Source of the DNA: Listeria farberi
Lineage (GTDB): Bacteria > Bacillota > Bacilli > Lactobacillales > Listeriaceae
Assembly (NCBI RefSeq): GCF_014229245.1
Contig: NZ_JAARZJ010000014.1
Coordinates: 1 to 64,000, forward strand
Reading direction: 5' to 3'
Length of the DNA: 64,000 nt
How positions within the stretch are numbered: the first letter of the stretch is position 1; each line of letters opens with the position of its first letter. Of this stretch, positions 35,518-43,212 are shown piece by piece. A program made the position numbers and the translations under genes. The notes beneath the pieces are model-generated. The model ran no database searches. It had not been told where the DNA came from and was given only the letters and a program-made list of their open reading frames with translations.

Positions 35518-36081
35518 ATGTTTGAAAATCAAATTAACAAGATAGCTAAATTACTGGAATCAAATGGGTATATCTTATTGGATGGGATGTCAAACGAACA
35601 AATAAATATAATACAAGATTTGTATAAAATAACTTTTCCTCCAGAATTAAGAGAGCTATTAATGACTTTTAATCCATATCAGTTATACAATTGGGCTGAT
35701 TTATCTGAGAAAAACATCGCAAAAATGAAGAACATTTTAGCTTGGCCGAGGGAGGGTATAATATTTGATGTAAAAGAAAATTCGTTTTGGATGGATGCTT
35801 GGGGAAAAAAACCAGAAAGCATAGCATTAGCTATTGATATCGTTGAATATAATTTGGAGCAAGCTTCCCCTCTTATCCCAATTTACTCACATAGATATAT
35901 ACCTAGTGTCCCTTGTGAGGTAGGAAATCCTATTTTTTCAGTGTATCAGACAGATATAATAGTCTGTGGGACTGATTTATGGGATTATTTTAGAATTGAA
36001 TTTGGAAATAAAAACTATGAAGATTTAAAGGTTCATAAAATCAAAACTAATGTTCCTTTTTGGAGTGGATGGATTAACTGA
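35518..36081 (+). CDS. SMI1/KNR4 (SUKH)-like immunity protein
   Basis: 187 residues. The segment FPPELRELLMTFNPYQLYNW followed by DLSEKNIAKM, then WPREGIIFDVKENSFWMDAWG and IPIYSHRYIPSVP matches the SUKH/SMI1-KNR4 fold, the most common immunity superfamily in bacterial polymorphic toxin systems. AGAGGTAAATT precedes the ATG. It is an orphan here, with no toxin-tip sequence beside it. It may protect against a toxin made by other strains. Confidence 0.7.
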   Translation: MFENQINKIAKLLESNGYILLDGMSNEQINIIQDLYKITFPPELRELLMTFNPYQLYNWADLSEKNIAKMKNILAWPREGIIFDVKENSFWMDAWGKKPESIALAIDIVEYNLEQASPLIPIYSHRYIPSVPCEVGNPIFSVYQTDIIVCGTDLWDYFRIEFGNKNYEDLKVHKIKTNVPFWSGWIN

Positions 36082-36117
36082 AATTAAGAAGCTTTCCTAT
36101 GTTTGCATAAAAGCCAA

Positions 36118-36146
36118 AAACTGTTAATATCAAAAATTTGAGAGGA
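36118..36146 (+). repeat. Shared leader segment, copy 2
   Basis: 28 of 29 positions identical to 31586-31614. It ends in GAGAGGA, the ribosome site of the gene at 36155. TTGCATAAA occurs a short distance upstream of both copies. Confidence 0.75.
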
Positions 36147-36154
36147 AAATAATT

Positions 36155-36499
36155 ATGCAAAAAGATACCTACAGTGACATTCGATTGAGTGTAATTGAAT
36201 TGATAGATTCAAAAAAAGAGCATTTGAAGAAGAATAATATAAAATTAACAATTATAAAGAATGAAAAAGACGGTTATGTTGTAGAACTGGATAATGACAA
36301 ATGTATGGCAGAAATTGTAGTTGAAGAACCAGCTTGTGCCCCTTATCGCTATGTTTCATTTGAAGTAGTTTCTGTGGTTGATGGAAAAGTTAAAACTATC
36401 TATTCTTGGTATGATGATGAAACAAGTCAATGGAACGATATGGAGAAAGAATTAAATAAAGGAATTCAGTTTCTAAATAATTTTAAAGCGATGGAGTAA
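36155..36499 (+). CDS. Small orphan protein, probable immunity gene
   Basis: 114 residues. An N-terminal helix with a basic SKKEHLKKNNIKLTII stretch precedes a beta-rich core (GYVVELDNDKCMAEIVVEEP, YRYVSFEVVSV) and ends in a helical WNDMEKELNKGIQFLNNF tail. It is soluble. It is preceded by the leader shared with 31586-31614. The size and beta-sheet-plus-helix layout suit an immunity protein. No named family is recognised. Last gene of the orphan array before the conserved TetR gene. Confidence 0.55.
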   Translation: MQKDTYSDIRLSVIELIDSKKEHLKKNNIKLTIIKNEKDGYVVELDNDKCMAEIVVEEPACAPYRYVSFEVVSVVDGKVKTIYSWYDDETSQWNDMEKELNKGIQFLNNFKAME

Positions 36500-36567
36500 T
36501 AAAACAATCTTATTACTATATGAAAATATAATCACAAATAGTAAAAATTAATCTATAACTCTAAAAA

Positions 36568-36612
36568 TATTAGCGAACCAATCTTTCCCATGTTTTCCCT
36601 AGCAATTCCAAT
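36568..36612 (+). repeat. Direct repeat, right copy
   Basis: 42 of 45 positions match 33859-33903. It lies 49-93 nt before the TetR start codon, so this copy is probably the original location. Confidence 0.85.
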
Positions 36613-36660
36613 CTCACTTGAGATACAATTAACCCAAACAAACGAAACGGGGCGGATGCC

Positions 36661-37221
36661 ATGGCGGAATCACTCATTACTAAAAAAGCGATTGCTGGTG
36701 GGCTGATGGAGCTTTGTCAGCATAAGCGGTTTGAAAAGATTAGTATTGCGGATATTACGAATATTTGCGGGCTTAATCGGCAAACTTTTTACTATCATTT
36801 TACAGATAAATACGATTTGCTTACTTGGACGTATGAAAATGACTTTTTCCATTGTTTGGCGGATGGGATTACGCTTGAAAATTGGGATAAGCATGTGCTG
36901 AAAATGCTGGAATCGATTAAAGAAAATGCTGATTTCTATAAAAATACGGTTTCGGCGGATGCGAGTATTCTTTCTTTTTGCTTTTCTAAATTAACGAATT
37001 CGCTGTTTATGGATTTATTTGAGAAAATTGATACGAATGTGGCCGTGAACGAGGCGGATCGGGTATTTTATGCGGAATTCTTTTCTTACGGATGCTCGGG
37101 AGTACTGATTAAATGGATTACGCGCGGTTTCAAAGAGGCTCCGGAAACGATTGCGAACCAGCTATTTCGACTTGCGAAGGACACGGAATTTTTGGCAAGC
37201 AGCATGTACCGCAAAAACTAG
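36661..37221 (+). CDS. TetR-family transcriptional regulator
   Basis: 186 residues. The N-terminal TetR helix-turn-helix is clear: ITKKAIAGGLMELCQHKRFEKISIADI, then CGLNRQTFYYHFTDKYDLLTW. The C-terminal ligand domain resembles the DhaS/YbiH-type (TetR_C_8-like) group, with KWITRGFKEAPETIANQLF. It lies 110 bp upstream of the oleate hydratase gene in the same orientation. An imperfect palindrome between them (GTCT-N7-AGAC) could be its operator, so control of the fatty-acid hydratase is likely. Confidence 0.85.
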   Translation: MAESLITKKAIAGGLMELCQHKRFEKISIADITNICGLNRQTFYYHFTDKYDLLTWTYENDFFHCLADGITLENWDKHVLKMLESIKENADFYKNTVSADASILSFCFSKLTNSLFMDLFEKIDTNVAVNEADRVFYAEFFSYGCSGVLIKWITRGFKEAPETIANQLFRLAKDTEFLASSMYRKN

Positions 37222-37235
37222 ACAATATATCTAAT

Positions 37236-37286
37236 TTGTCTAAAAATCAGACATAAGCGTTCTTTTGCCCAGATTAAAAGCGAACG
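37236..37286 (+). promoter_or_regulatory. Possible operator before the oleate hydratase gene
   Basis: Two inverted repeats: GTCT-AAAAATC-AGAC (near 37238-37252) and GCGTTC-TTTT facing AAAA-GCGAACG (about 37257-37286). The second is followed by a TATACT box. Binding by the TetR protein is inference. Confidence 0.5.
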
Positions 37287-37330
37287 AGGCGAGGTATACT
37301 ATCTGTATCAAGAAATTGGAGGAGATAGTG

Positions 37331-39031
37331 ATGAAAAATAAAAAACGTACGCTAGTCGCTCTAACTGGGGCTGCAATTGGAACAGGGATTGCCGCAAAGA
37401 AAATTTCTGAACAAAAGGCTGCTGAAAAAGAACGGGCAGTGGATGAAGCAATTAAAGCGCGCTATTATGGTGACAAACAAGTGTATTTCGTCGGTGGCGG
37501 GATTGCTAGTTTGGCGGGAGCTGTTTATTTAATTCGCGATGCCAATTTTGATGGGAAAAATATTCATATTATTGAAGGTATGCATATTTTAGGCGGAAGT
37601 AATGATGGCGCCGGAAGCGTGGAACATGGCTTTGTTTGTCGCGGTGGTCGGATGTTAAATGAAGAAACTTATGAAAATTTCTGGGATCTATTTAGTAGTA
37701 TTCCGTCACTTGATATGCCGAACTTTAGTGTGACAGAAGAAATTTTGAACTTTGACCACCTACATCCAACCCATGCGCAAGCGAGATTAGTTGATAAAGA
37801 CCGCAATATTCTTGATGCGCATTCGATGGGATTTAATAATAATGACCGGATGTTGATGACGAAACTGCTCGCTACTCCGGAAGAAAAACTGGATAATTTA
37901 ACGATACGTGATTGGTTTGACGAACACTTTTTCGAAACGAATTTTTGGTATATGTGGCAAACCACTTTTGCTTTCCAAAAATGGAGCAGCTTGTTTGAAT
38001 TTAGACGTTATATGAATCGGATGATGTTAGAATTTAGCCGGATTGATACGCTAGAAGGTGTAACAAGAACTCCTCTAAACCAATACGAAAGCTTGATTTT
38101 ACCTTTAAAAACATTTTTAGATAAACATCATGTTGATTTTACGATTAATCAAACGGTGGAAGATATCGATTTTAAAGATGCGCCTGGGATTACCGCGACA
38201 GCACTTCATTTATCGGATGGATCAACTATCGAACTTGGCCCGGACGATGATGTGATTATGACGAATGCTTGTATGACGGATAGCGCGACGCTTGGTGATA
38301 TGAATACGCCAGCACCAAAACCTGAAGAAAAACCAATTTCTGGTGAGCTCTGGTATAAAGTCGCGCAAAAGAAACCAAACTTAGGCAATCCAGAGCCATT
38401 TTTCGGCCATGAAGAAGAAACAAATTGGCAAAGTTTCACCGTCACTTGTCATGGTGATAAATTATTAAAACGTATCGAACGCTTCACGGGAAACATTCCA
38501 GGAAGTGGTGCGCTTATGACTTTCAAAGATTCTAATTGGTTAATGAGTACTGTTGTTGCCGCACAACCACATTTTAAAGCGCAAGATGCAAACACTACGA
38601 TTTTCTGGGGTTATGGATTATATCCAGACCGTGTGGGTGATTTCGTGAAAAAACCGATGAAAGAATGTACTGGGGAAGAAATTTTATATGAATTAATGTG
38701 TCATTTGAACTGGCAAGATGATTTTGAAGAAATTAAAGCGGATATAATCAATGTAATTCCATGCTATATGCCATATATTGATGCGCAATTTGAGCCACGG
38801 GCAATGAGTGATCGTCCAGCCGTTGTTCCAGAAGGTAGTACAAACTTCGCGATGATTAGTCAATTTGTGGAAATTCCAAAAGATATGGTTTTTACCGAAG
38901 AATATTCCGTTCGCGCCGCTAGAATCGCCGTGTACACATTGCTTGATATTGACAAAAAAATCTGCCCGGTAACACCACATAATCGTGATCCAAAAGTGCT
39001 AGCGAAAGCGACCCAAACCATGTTTAGATAA
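37331..39031 (+). CDS. ohyA: Oleate hydratase (myosin cross-reactive antigen family)
   Basis: 566 residues. An FAD-dependent hydratase that adds water to unsaturated fatty acids such as oleate, giving 10-hydroxy acids; linked to detoxification of host fatty acids. Near the N terminus is the Rossmann FAD motif VGGGIASLAGAVYLIRD, then IHIIEGMHILGGSNDGAGS and a GFVCRGGRMLNEETYENFWDL stretch with the catalytic-loop Glu typical of the family. The first 30 residues are basic and hydrophobic and may associate with the membrane. Start 37331 is chosen because GGAGGAG lies just upstream; an in-frame start at 37265 lacks one. Confidence 0.9.
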   Translation: MKNKKRTLVALTGAAIGTGIAAKKISEQKAAEKERAVDEAIKARYYGDKQVYFVGGGIASLAGAVYLIRDANFDGKNIHIIEGMHILGGSNDGAGSVEHGFVCRGGRMLNEETYENFWDLFSSIPSLDMPNFSVTEEILNFDHLHPTHAQARLVDKDRNILDAHSMGFNNNDRMLMTKLLATPEEKLDNLTIRDWFDEHFFETNFWYMWQTTFAFQKWSSLFEFRRYMNRMMLEFSRIDTLEGVTRTPLNQYESLILPLKTFLDKHHVDFTINQTVEDIDFKDAPGITATALHLSDGSTIELGPDDDVIMTNACMTDSATLGDMNTPAPKPEEKPISGELWYKVAQKKPNLGNPEPFFGHEEETNWQSFTVTCHGDKLLKRIERFTGNIPGSGALMTFKDSNWLMSTVVAAQPHFKAQDANTTIFWGYGLYPDRVGDFVKKPMKECTGEEILYELMCHLNWQDDFEEIKADIINVIPCYMPYIDAQFEPRAMSDRPAVVPEGSTNFAMISQFVEIPKDMVFTEEYSVRAARIAVYTLLDIDKKICPVTPHNRDPKVLAKATQTMFR

Positions 39032-39035
39032 AATT

Positions 39036-39072
39036 AAAAAGTAGCTATTTGTTACAGAATAGCTACTTTTTT
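39036..39072 (+). terminator. Terminator of the oleate hydratase gene
   Basis: AAAAAGTAGCTATT / AATAGCTACTTTTTTT stem-loop. Confidence 0.88.
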
Positions 39073-39113
39073 TGTGCGAGACAGGACAAACGACTGATAT
39101 TTACGAAATAGCA

Positions 39114-39142
39114 TTGCTTGTGAACCATAAAACAGCTATAAT
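39114..39142 (+). promoter_or_regulatory. Sigma-A promoter of rlmN
   Basis: TTGCTT (39114-39119) and TATAAT (39137-39142) with 17-nt spacing, 40 nt before the start codon. Confidence 0.75.
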
Positions 39143-39181
39143 CTTTATAGACGAAAACAAGACCTGAAAAGAGGCTGAACA

Positions 39182-40285
39182 ATGGAAAAGAGCTCCATTT
39201 ATGGATTAACATGGACAAAATTAACAGAATGGCTAGAAGCACACGGTCAAAAGAAATTCCGCGCAACACAAGTGTGGGACTGGCTTTATAGAAAACGTGT
39301 CAAAACTTTTGAAGAAATGAGTAACGTTCCAAAAGAAACAATTGAACTTTTAACAGCGAATTTTGTGATGAACACTTTAGAAGAACAAGTGGTACAAGAA
39401 TCTACAGACGGCACGACGAAGTATTTATTTAAGCTGAGTGACGGGAACTTAATTGAAACCGTGATGATGAAGCAAGAATATGGCTTGTCGGTTTGTGTAA
39501 CGACCCAAGTTGGCTGTAATATCGGCTGTACTTTTTGTGCGAGTGGGCTTTTGAAAAAAAGTCGCGACTTAACTGCTGGAGAAATTGTGGAACAAATTAT
39601 GAATGTACAGCATTATTTGGATGGACGTAATTTGGAAGAACGCGTGAGTCACGTGGTTGTAATGGGAATCGGAGAACCGTTTGATAATTACGATAATGTG
39701 ATGGATTTCTTGCGTGTGATTAATCATGATAAAGGTCTAGCAATCGGCGCGCGCCATATCACTGTTTCGACAAGTGGTCTTGCACCGCGCATTATTGATT
39801 TTGCAAATGAGGATTTCCAAGTTAACTTAGCGATTTCCCTTCATGCGCCGAATAATGAGCTACGGACGAGCATTATGCGTATTAACAAAACCTATTCGAT
39901 TGAGAAATTGATGGAAGCAATCCATTATTACGTTAACAAAACTAACCGCCGAATCACGTTTGAATACATTATGCTAAAAGGTGTAAATGATCACAAAAAA
40001 GAAGCGCTCGAACTTGCGGCACTTCTCGGCGAACATCGTCATTTAGCTTATGTTAACTTGATTCCTTACAACCCGGTGGACGAGCATATCGATTATGAAC
40101 GTAGCACAAAAGAAGACGTACTCGCTTTCTATGATACGCTTAAGAAAAATGGTATTAATTGTGTTATTCGCCGCGAACACGGGACAGATATTGATGCCGC
40201 GTGTGGACAACTTCGTAGTAAACAAATCAAACGAGTTGGCGTGCGCGAACGCATGAAACAAAAACAAGCAGCAGCGGAAGAATAA
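39182..40285 (+). CDS. rlmN: Dual-specificity 23S rRNA (A2503-C2)/tRNA methyltransferase RlmN
   Basis: 367 residues. A radical SAM enzyme that methylates C2 of A2503 in 23S rRNA. The CxxxCxxC cluster is in [11 protein letters not shown] (about residues 115-125). An N-terminal RlmN accessory domain ([20 protein letters not shown]) precedes it. [23 protein letters not shown] and a C-terminal [12 protein letters not shown], with the second catalytic Cys, complete the family. The Cfr resistance methylase is a close relative, but the chromosomal core context favours RlmN. Monocistronic, from its own promoter at 39114. Confidence 0.92.
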   Translation: MEKSSIYGLTWTKLTEWLEAHGQKKFRATQVWDWLYRKRVKTFEEMSNVPKETIELLTANFVMNTLEEQVVQESTDGTTKYLFKLSDGNLIETVMMKQEYGLSVCVTTQVGCNIGCTFCASGLLKKSRDLTAGEIVEQIMNVQHYLDGRNLEERVSHVVVMGIGEPFDNYDNVMDFLRVINHDKGLAIGARHITVSTSGLAPRIIDFANEDFQVNLAISLHAPNNELRTSIMRINKTYSIEKLMEAIHYYVNKTNRRITFEYIMLKGVNDHKKEALELAALLGEHRHLAYVNLIPYNPVDEHIDYERSTKEDVLAFYDTLKKNGINCVIRREHGTDIDAACGQLRSKQIKRVGVRERMKQKQAAAEE

Positions 40286-40374
40286 TAATTTAAACTATCT
40301 GGTTTCCATTTGGAGATTGGATAGTTTTTGTTTATACTTAGGGTACCTAAAGCAATTGAAGGAGGACAAAAATC

Positions 40375-40854
40375 ATGGAAGTAGAAATTGTCGAACGAAA
40401 TGCTTTTACAGCTGTGGGGAAAAAACGAACTTTTTCGGTTGAAAATGATGTGCAAAAAGAAAAAATCAGCCAATTTTGGCAAGAAGCAAACGCAAATGGC
40501 GATGCAGAACGAATTAACGAATTAGCTGAATTTGCAACGATTGATGGTATTTTAGGCGTTTGCAAAATGAACGGCGACAAAATGGACTATTATATCTCGG
40601 TTGAATCCGAACTCACTCCGCCAGAAGACATGGAAAAACTAACCATCCCAGCAAGTAAATGGGCCATCTTCAAATCAGTCGGCCCACTACCAAACGCAAT
40701 TCAAAAAGTGTGGGAATACATTTACGGCGAATGGTTCCAAACAAGCAACTACACCCACGGGAACGCTCCAGAACTAGAAGTTTACACAGAAGGCGACACA
40801 ACTGCCGCTGATTATTATTCGGAAGTTTGGATTCCGGTGGTTGAAAAAGAATAG
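40375..40854 (+). CDS. GyrI-like/AraC effector-binding domain protein
   Basis: 159 residues, a stand-alone GyrI-like small-molecule-binding domain (SOUL/SHS2 module). EVEIVERNAFTAVGKKRTFS opens it, and LTIPASKWAIFKSVGPLPNAIQKVWEYIYGEWF followed by PELEVYTEGD is the usual C-terminal half. It has no DNA-binding domain. Such proteins bind hydrophobic drugs or sequester gyrase inhibitors; some are hydrolases. GGAGGAC precedes the ATG. Single gene with its own terminator. The ligand is unknown. Confidence 0.85.
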   Translation: MEVEIVERNAFTAVGKKRTFSVENDVQKEKISQFWQEANANGDAERINELAEFATIDGILGVCKMNGDKMDYYISVESELTPPEDMEKLTIPASKWAIFKSVGPLPNAIQKVWEYIYGEWFQTSNYTHGNAPELEVYTEGDTTAADYYSEVWIPVVEKE

Positions 40855-40860
40855 CAAACC

Positions 40861-40899
40861 AAAGAATAAATTTCATTGATTGTGAAATTTGTTCTTTTT
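40861..40899 (+). terminator. Terminator
   Basis: AAAGAATAAATTTCA / TGAAATTTGTTCTTTTT stem-loop directly after the GyrI-like gene. Confidence 0.75.
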
Positions 40900-40928
40900 A
40901 AATCCCCCTCCAATCCCATTCCCTAAAA

Positions 40929-40957
40929 TTGACATTGAGAATCATTATCAATATAAT
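40929..40957 (+). promoter_or_regulatory. Fur-controlled sigma-A promoter
   Basis: TTGACA (40929-40934) and TATAAT (40952-40957), 17-nt spacing. The spacer holds TGAGAATCATTATCA (40936-40950), 14 of 15 to the 7-1-7 Fur box TGATAATnATTATCA. A bound repressor would cover the promoter. Confidence 0.9.
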
Positions 40958-41011
40958 GGAAGGAACTAGCCTATTATACATACAATACAATTATCCGAGG
41001 GGGATTTAAGA

Positions 41012-41377
41012 ATGATTATTGTAACTAATACGATTAAGGTAGAAAAAGGCGCAGCAGAGCACGTTATCCGTCAGTTCACAGGCGCAAATGGCGACGGACA
41101 CCCAACAAAAGATATTGCAGAAGTAGAAGGTTTCCTAGGCTTCGAACTATGGCACAGCAAACCAGAAGACAAAGACTATGAAGAAGTAGTCGTAACAAGC
41201 AAATGGGAAAGCGAAGAAGCCCAACGTAATTGGGTGAAAAGCGATTCCTTCAAAAAAGCACACGGTAGAACAAAAGACACTAGAGAACAAAGAGAAGACC
41301 GCAAAGGCATCGTAGGAAATGCAATCGCTCGTTTTGAAGTGGTTCATGTGCAAAACCCTGTGATTGCTGAAAAATAA
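41012..41377 (+). CDS. isdG: Haem-degrading monooxygenase (IsdG/HmoA-type ABM domain)
   Basis: 121 residues. It probably opens the haem ring to release iron in the cytosol. An ABM-fold monooxygenase: MIIVTNTIKVEKGAAEHVI supplies the N-terminal Asn of the catalytic triad, and VVVTSKWESEEAQRNWVKSD supplies the Trp. FKKAHGR supplies the haem-ligating His, so all three expected residues are present. A near-consensus Fur box sits in its promoter, so expression should rise under iron limitation. GAGGGGGATT precedes the ATG. The symbol follows the Staphylococcus/Listeria family name. Confidence 0.87.
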   Translation: MIIVTNTIKVEKGAAEHVIRQFTGANGDGHPTKDIAEVEGFLGFELWHSKPEDKDYEEVVVTSKWESEEAQRNWVKSDSFKKAHGRTKDTREQREDRKGIVGNAIARFEVVHVQNPVIAEK

Positions 41378-41387
41378 GAAGTGAGTG

Positions 41388-41422
41388 AACAAGCCATTTC
41401 GAGGTAGATGGCTTGTTTTTTG
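41388..41422 (+). terminator. Terminator
   Basis: AACAAGCCAT / ATGGCTTGTT stem followed by a T-run. Confidence 0.85.
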
Positions 41423-41496
41423 TTTTCAGATGAGAAAATAAATACAGTAGTTTTCTCCAAAAGCCCATTTACTAGCAACCCACAATCCAATCATGC

Positions 41497-41529
41497 TATA
41501 ATTCTCTAAATGATAACGTTTATCATTTA
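41497..41529 (+). promoter_or_regulatory. -10 box and perfect palindrome before the nitroreductase gene
   Basis: TATAAT (41497-41502) is followed by the palindrome TAAATGATAA-CGT-TTATCATTTA (41507-41529). Its core TGATAACGTTTATCA matches the Fur 7-1-7 consensus except at the two positions flanking the centre. It covers the expected transcription start, so a repressor site is likely. Confidence 0.75.
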
Positions 41530-41543
41530 AGGGGGAATTAAAC

Positions 41544-42119
41544 ATGATTGAAAAAACAATTATGGAACGTCGCAGCATTAAAAAAGCGAACGACGCGCCA
41601 ATTTCAAGAGAAACGGTAAACACCATTTTAGAGCAAGCTGCCTATGCGCCTTTTCACAGCAAAGTAGAGCCGTGGAATGTATATGTATTGCACACACTTG
41701 CTGAAAAAGAGCGTTACATCGAGAAAATCATTGAGTTTAATGAGCGCGAACAAGGGGTTAGTTTTTCTGAAGCAGAGATTGCGGATTTAAAAGCAGGCTA
41801 TGCGAAGAAAATTATTACGCCGCCTTACTTACTCATTGTGACGACGAACATTATCGGTCATGGGAAAAAGGATTTCGAATCAATCGGAGCAACTAGTGCG
41901 TTTATCCAAAACATTCAATTACTTGGCTGGGAAGCGGGAATTGGGATGATTTGGCGGTCGAATAGATTTATTTTTGATGCGAAGTTTGCGGAAGATTTAG
42001 GTATCCCTTCTGAGCAAAAAATTGTCGGAACTTTGCACTTAACTAGGTTAGCCGAAGTTCCTGAAGCAAAACCGCGCCGTCCTTTGAATGAATGGGTGAA
42101 GGATTTAGCGGATTTGTAA
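41544..42119 (+). CDS. Nitroreductase-family FMN oxidoreductase
   Basis: 191 residues. MERRSIKKANDAPISRETVN is the typical N-terminal R-R/K-S-x-K FMN phosphate motif. YAPFHSKVEPWNVYVL carries the second FMN-contact region, IGATSAFIQNIQLLGWEAGIGMIW the dimer helix, and the C-terminal VGTLHLTRLAEVPEAKPRRPLNEW is usual for the family. It reduces nitro compounds, quinones or flavins with NAD(P)H; the physiological substrate is unknown. A perfect palindrome sits at the presumed transcription start, and the adjacent haem monooxygenase has a Fur box, so iron or redox control is plausible. Confidence 0.85.
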   Translation: MIEKTIMERRSIKKANDAPISRETVNTILEQAAYAPFHSKVEPWNVYVLHTLAEKERYIEKIIEFNEREQGVSFSEAEIADLKAGYAKKIITPPYLLIVTTNIIGHGKKDFESIGATSAFIQNIQLLGWEAGIGMIWRSNRFIFDAKFAEDLGIPSEQKIVGTLHLTRLAEVPEAKPRRPLNEWVKDLADL

Positions 42120-42121
42120 GA

Positions 42122-42150
42122 TTGATGTTTCGTGTGATTAGCGTTACAAT
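42122..42150 (+). promoter_or_regulatory. Promoter of rpmF
   Basis: TTGATG (42122-42127) and TACAAT (42145-42150), 17-nt spacing. No clear Zur box (TCGTAATnATTACGA) is seen in it. Confidence 0.7.
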
Positions 42151-42183
42151 GGTACAAGTGTAAGAAATAAGGAGGCGAGCAAG

Positions 42184-42354
42184 ATGGCAGTTCCAGCTAG
42201 ACGTACGTCCAAAGCGAAGAAAAACAAGCGCCGTACGCATAAAGGCTTAACAGCACCAGGTTTGAGTCGCGATAGTGAAACAGGCGAATACCGTATGTCA
42301 CACCGCATCTCACCAGACGGCACTTATAAAGGTCGCACAATTATCGAAAAATAA
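42184..42354 (+). CDS. rpmF: 50S ribosomal protein L32, cysteine-free form
   Basis: 56 residues: [20 protein letters not shown] opens as L32, then [20 protein letters not shown] and a short [11 protein letters not shown] end. The strong site GGAGG lies 6-8 nt before the ATG. Zinc-binding L32 proteins have CxxC pairs; this one has no cysteine at all, so it is the zinc-independent type. In bacilli such paralogues often substitute under zinc limitation, but here the promoter looks constitutive, and it may be the main L32. Confidence 0.93.
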   Translation: MAVPARRTSKAKKNKRRTHKGLTAPGLSRDSETGEYRMSHRISPDGTYKGRTIIEK

Positions 42355-42356
42355 GA

Positions 42357-42394
42357 GGATTTGTTCCAGTGATTGGAACAAATTCTTTTTTTTG
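42357..42394 (+). terminator. Terminator of rpmF
   Basis: GATTTGTTCC / GGAACAAATTC stem followed by eight or more T. Confidence 0.88.
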
Positions 42395-42445
42395 TGATAC
42401 TATAATGGAAAGAGCTAAATACACAAAAAGGAGTCTGATTTTGAC

Positions 42446-43174
42446 ATGACAGAAGAATTTGTGAACAAAGAAGATGCGCTGAAAAATTATAATGCAAAAG
42501 AGTTTCGTACACCAGATGGCTATACGAGTGATATGATTTTAACTACTGTAAAAGAGTTGAACGGGACACCAACATTACATATTTTATTAATTAAACGAAG
42601 CCATACAAACGCGGAAGGAAAACCAAATATGGAAGGCGGAAAATGGGCGGTTCCGGGTGGATTTGTGGATGAAAATGAATCAGCTGAACAAGCTGCTGAA
42701 CGCGAACTAGAAGAAGAAACAAGTTTGACAGATATTCCGCTGATTCCGTTTGGGGTATTTGATAAACCGGGTCGTGATCCGCGTGGTTGGATTATTTCAC
42801 GGGCGTTTTACGCAATTGTACCACCGGAAGCTTTGGAAAAAAGGGCGGCTGGCGATGATGCAGCAGAAATCGGGCTTTTTCCAATGACAGAAGCGCTCGA
42901 ATTGCCACTTGCATTTGACCATTTAGATATGCTCAAAAAAGCATTTAGTGCAATTACAGAAGAATTTTTACTGACAACGGCGATTCGTGATTTCTTGCCG
43001 GAAACTTTTTCAGCAGAGCTACTTTACCAAACGTTGGATGGTTGCACGAAGCCAGGCATTTTGCCAGATGAAGTAGAATTTATGGAGAATATCGAGTATT
43101 TACCGTATTTAGAAAAAGTGGGCGAGTTATACCGATTTAATGCGGATGCTGAAGCGGGAAGTATTTATTTTTAA
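42446..43174 (+). CDS. NUDIX hydrolase with C-terminal extension
   Basis: 242 residues. The NUDIX box reads GGFVDENESAEQAAERELEEET (G-x5-E-x7-RE-x2-EE), with an intact metal-binding REx2EE. The C-terminal extension (about residues 150-242) contains LTTAIRDFLPETFSAELLYQT, then VEFMENIEYLPYLEK. It resembles the winged-helix region of NrtR-type regulators, though residues for DNA binding cannot be judged. Possible substrates are ADP-ribose-like nucleotides. Monocistronic, with a convergent terminator. Confidence 0.85.
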   Translation: MTEEFVNKEDALKNYNAKEFRTPDGYTSDMILTTVKELNGTPTLHILLIKRSHTNAEGKPNMEGGKWAVPGGFVDENESAEQAAERELEEETSLTDIPLIPFGVFDKPGRDPRGWIISRAFYAIVPPEALEKRAAGDDAAEIGLFPMTEALELPLAFDHLDMLKKAFSAITEEFLLTTAIRDFLPETFSAELLYQTLDGCTKPGILPDEVEFMENIEYLPYLEKVGELYRFNADAEAGSIYF

Positions 43175-43178
43175 ATAG

Positions 43179-43212
43179 AAAAGGAGCCACCGATTTGGTT
43201 GGCTCCTTTTTT
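43179..43212. terminator. Bidirectional terminator
   Basis: AAAAGGAGCCA / TTGGCTCCTTTT stem between the convergent NUDIX and LysR genes. Confidence 0.85.

Noticed and set aside
26844-36567. Prophage or integrative element
   Set aside because: No integrase, capsid, terminase or tRNA attachment site is present; the content is toxin-immunity cassettes and scars.
39182-40285. Cfr-type resistance methyltransferase instead of RlmN
   Set aside because: Core position and a standard RlmN N-terminal domain; no mobile element beside it.
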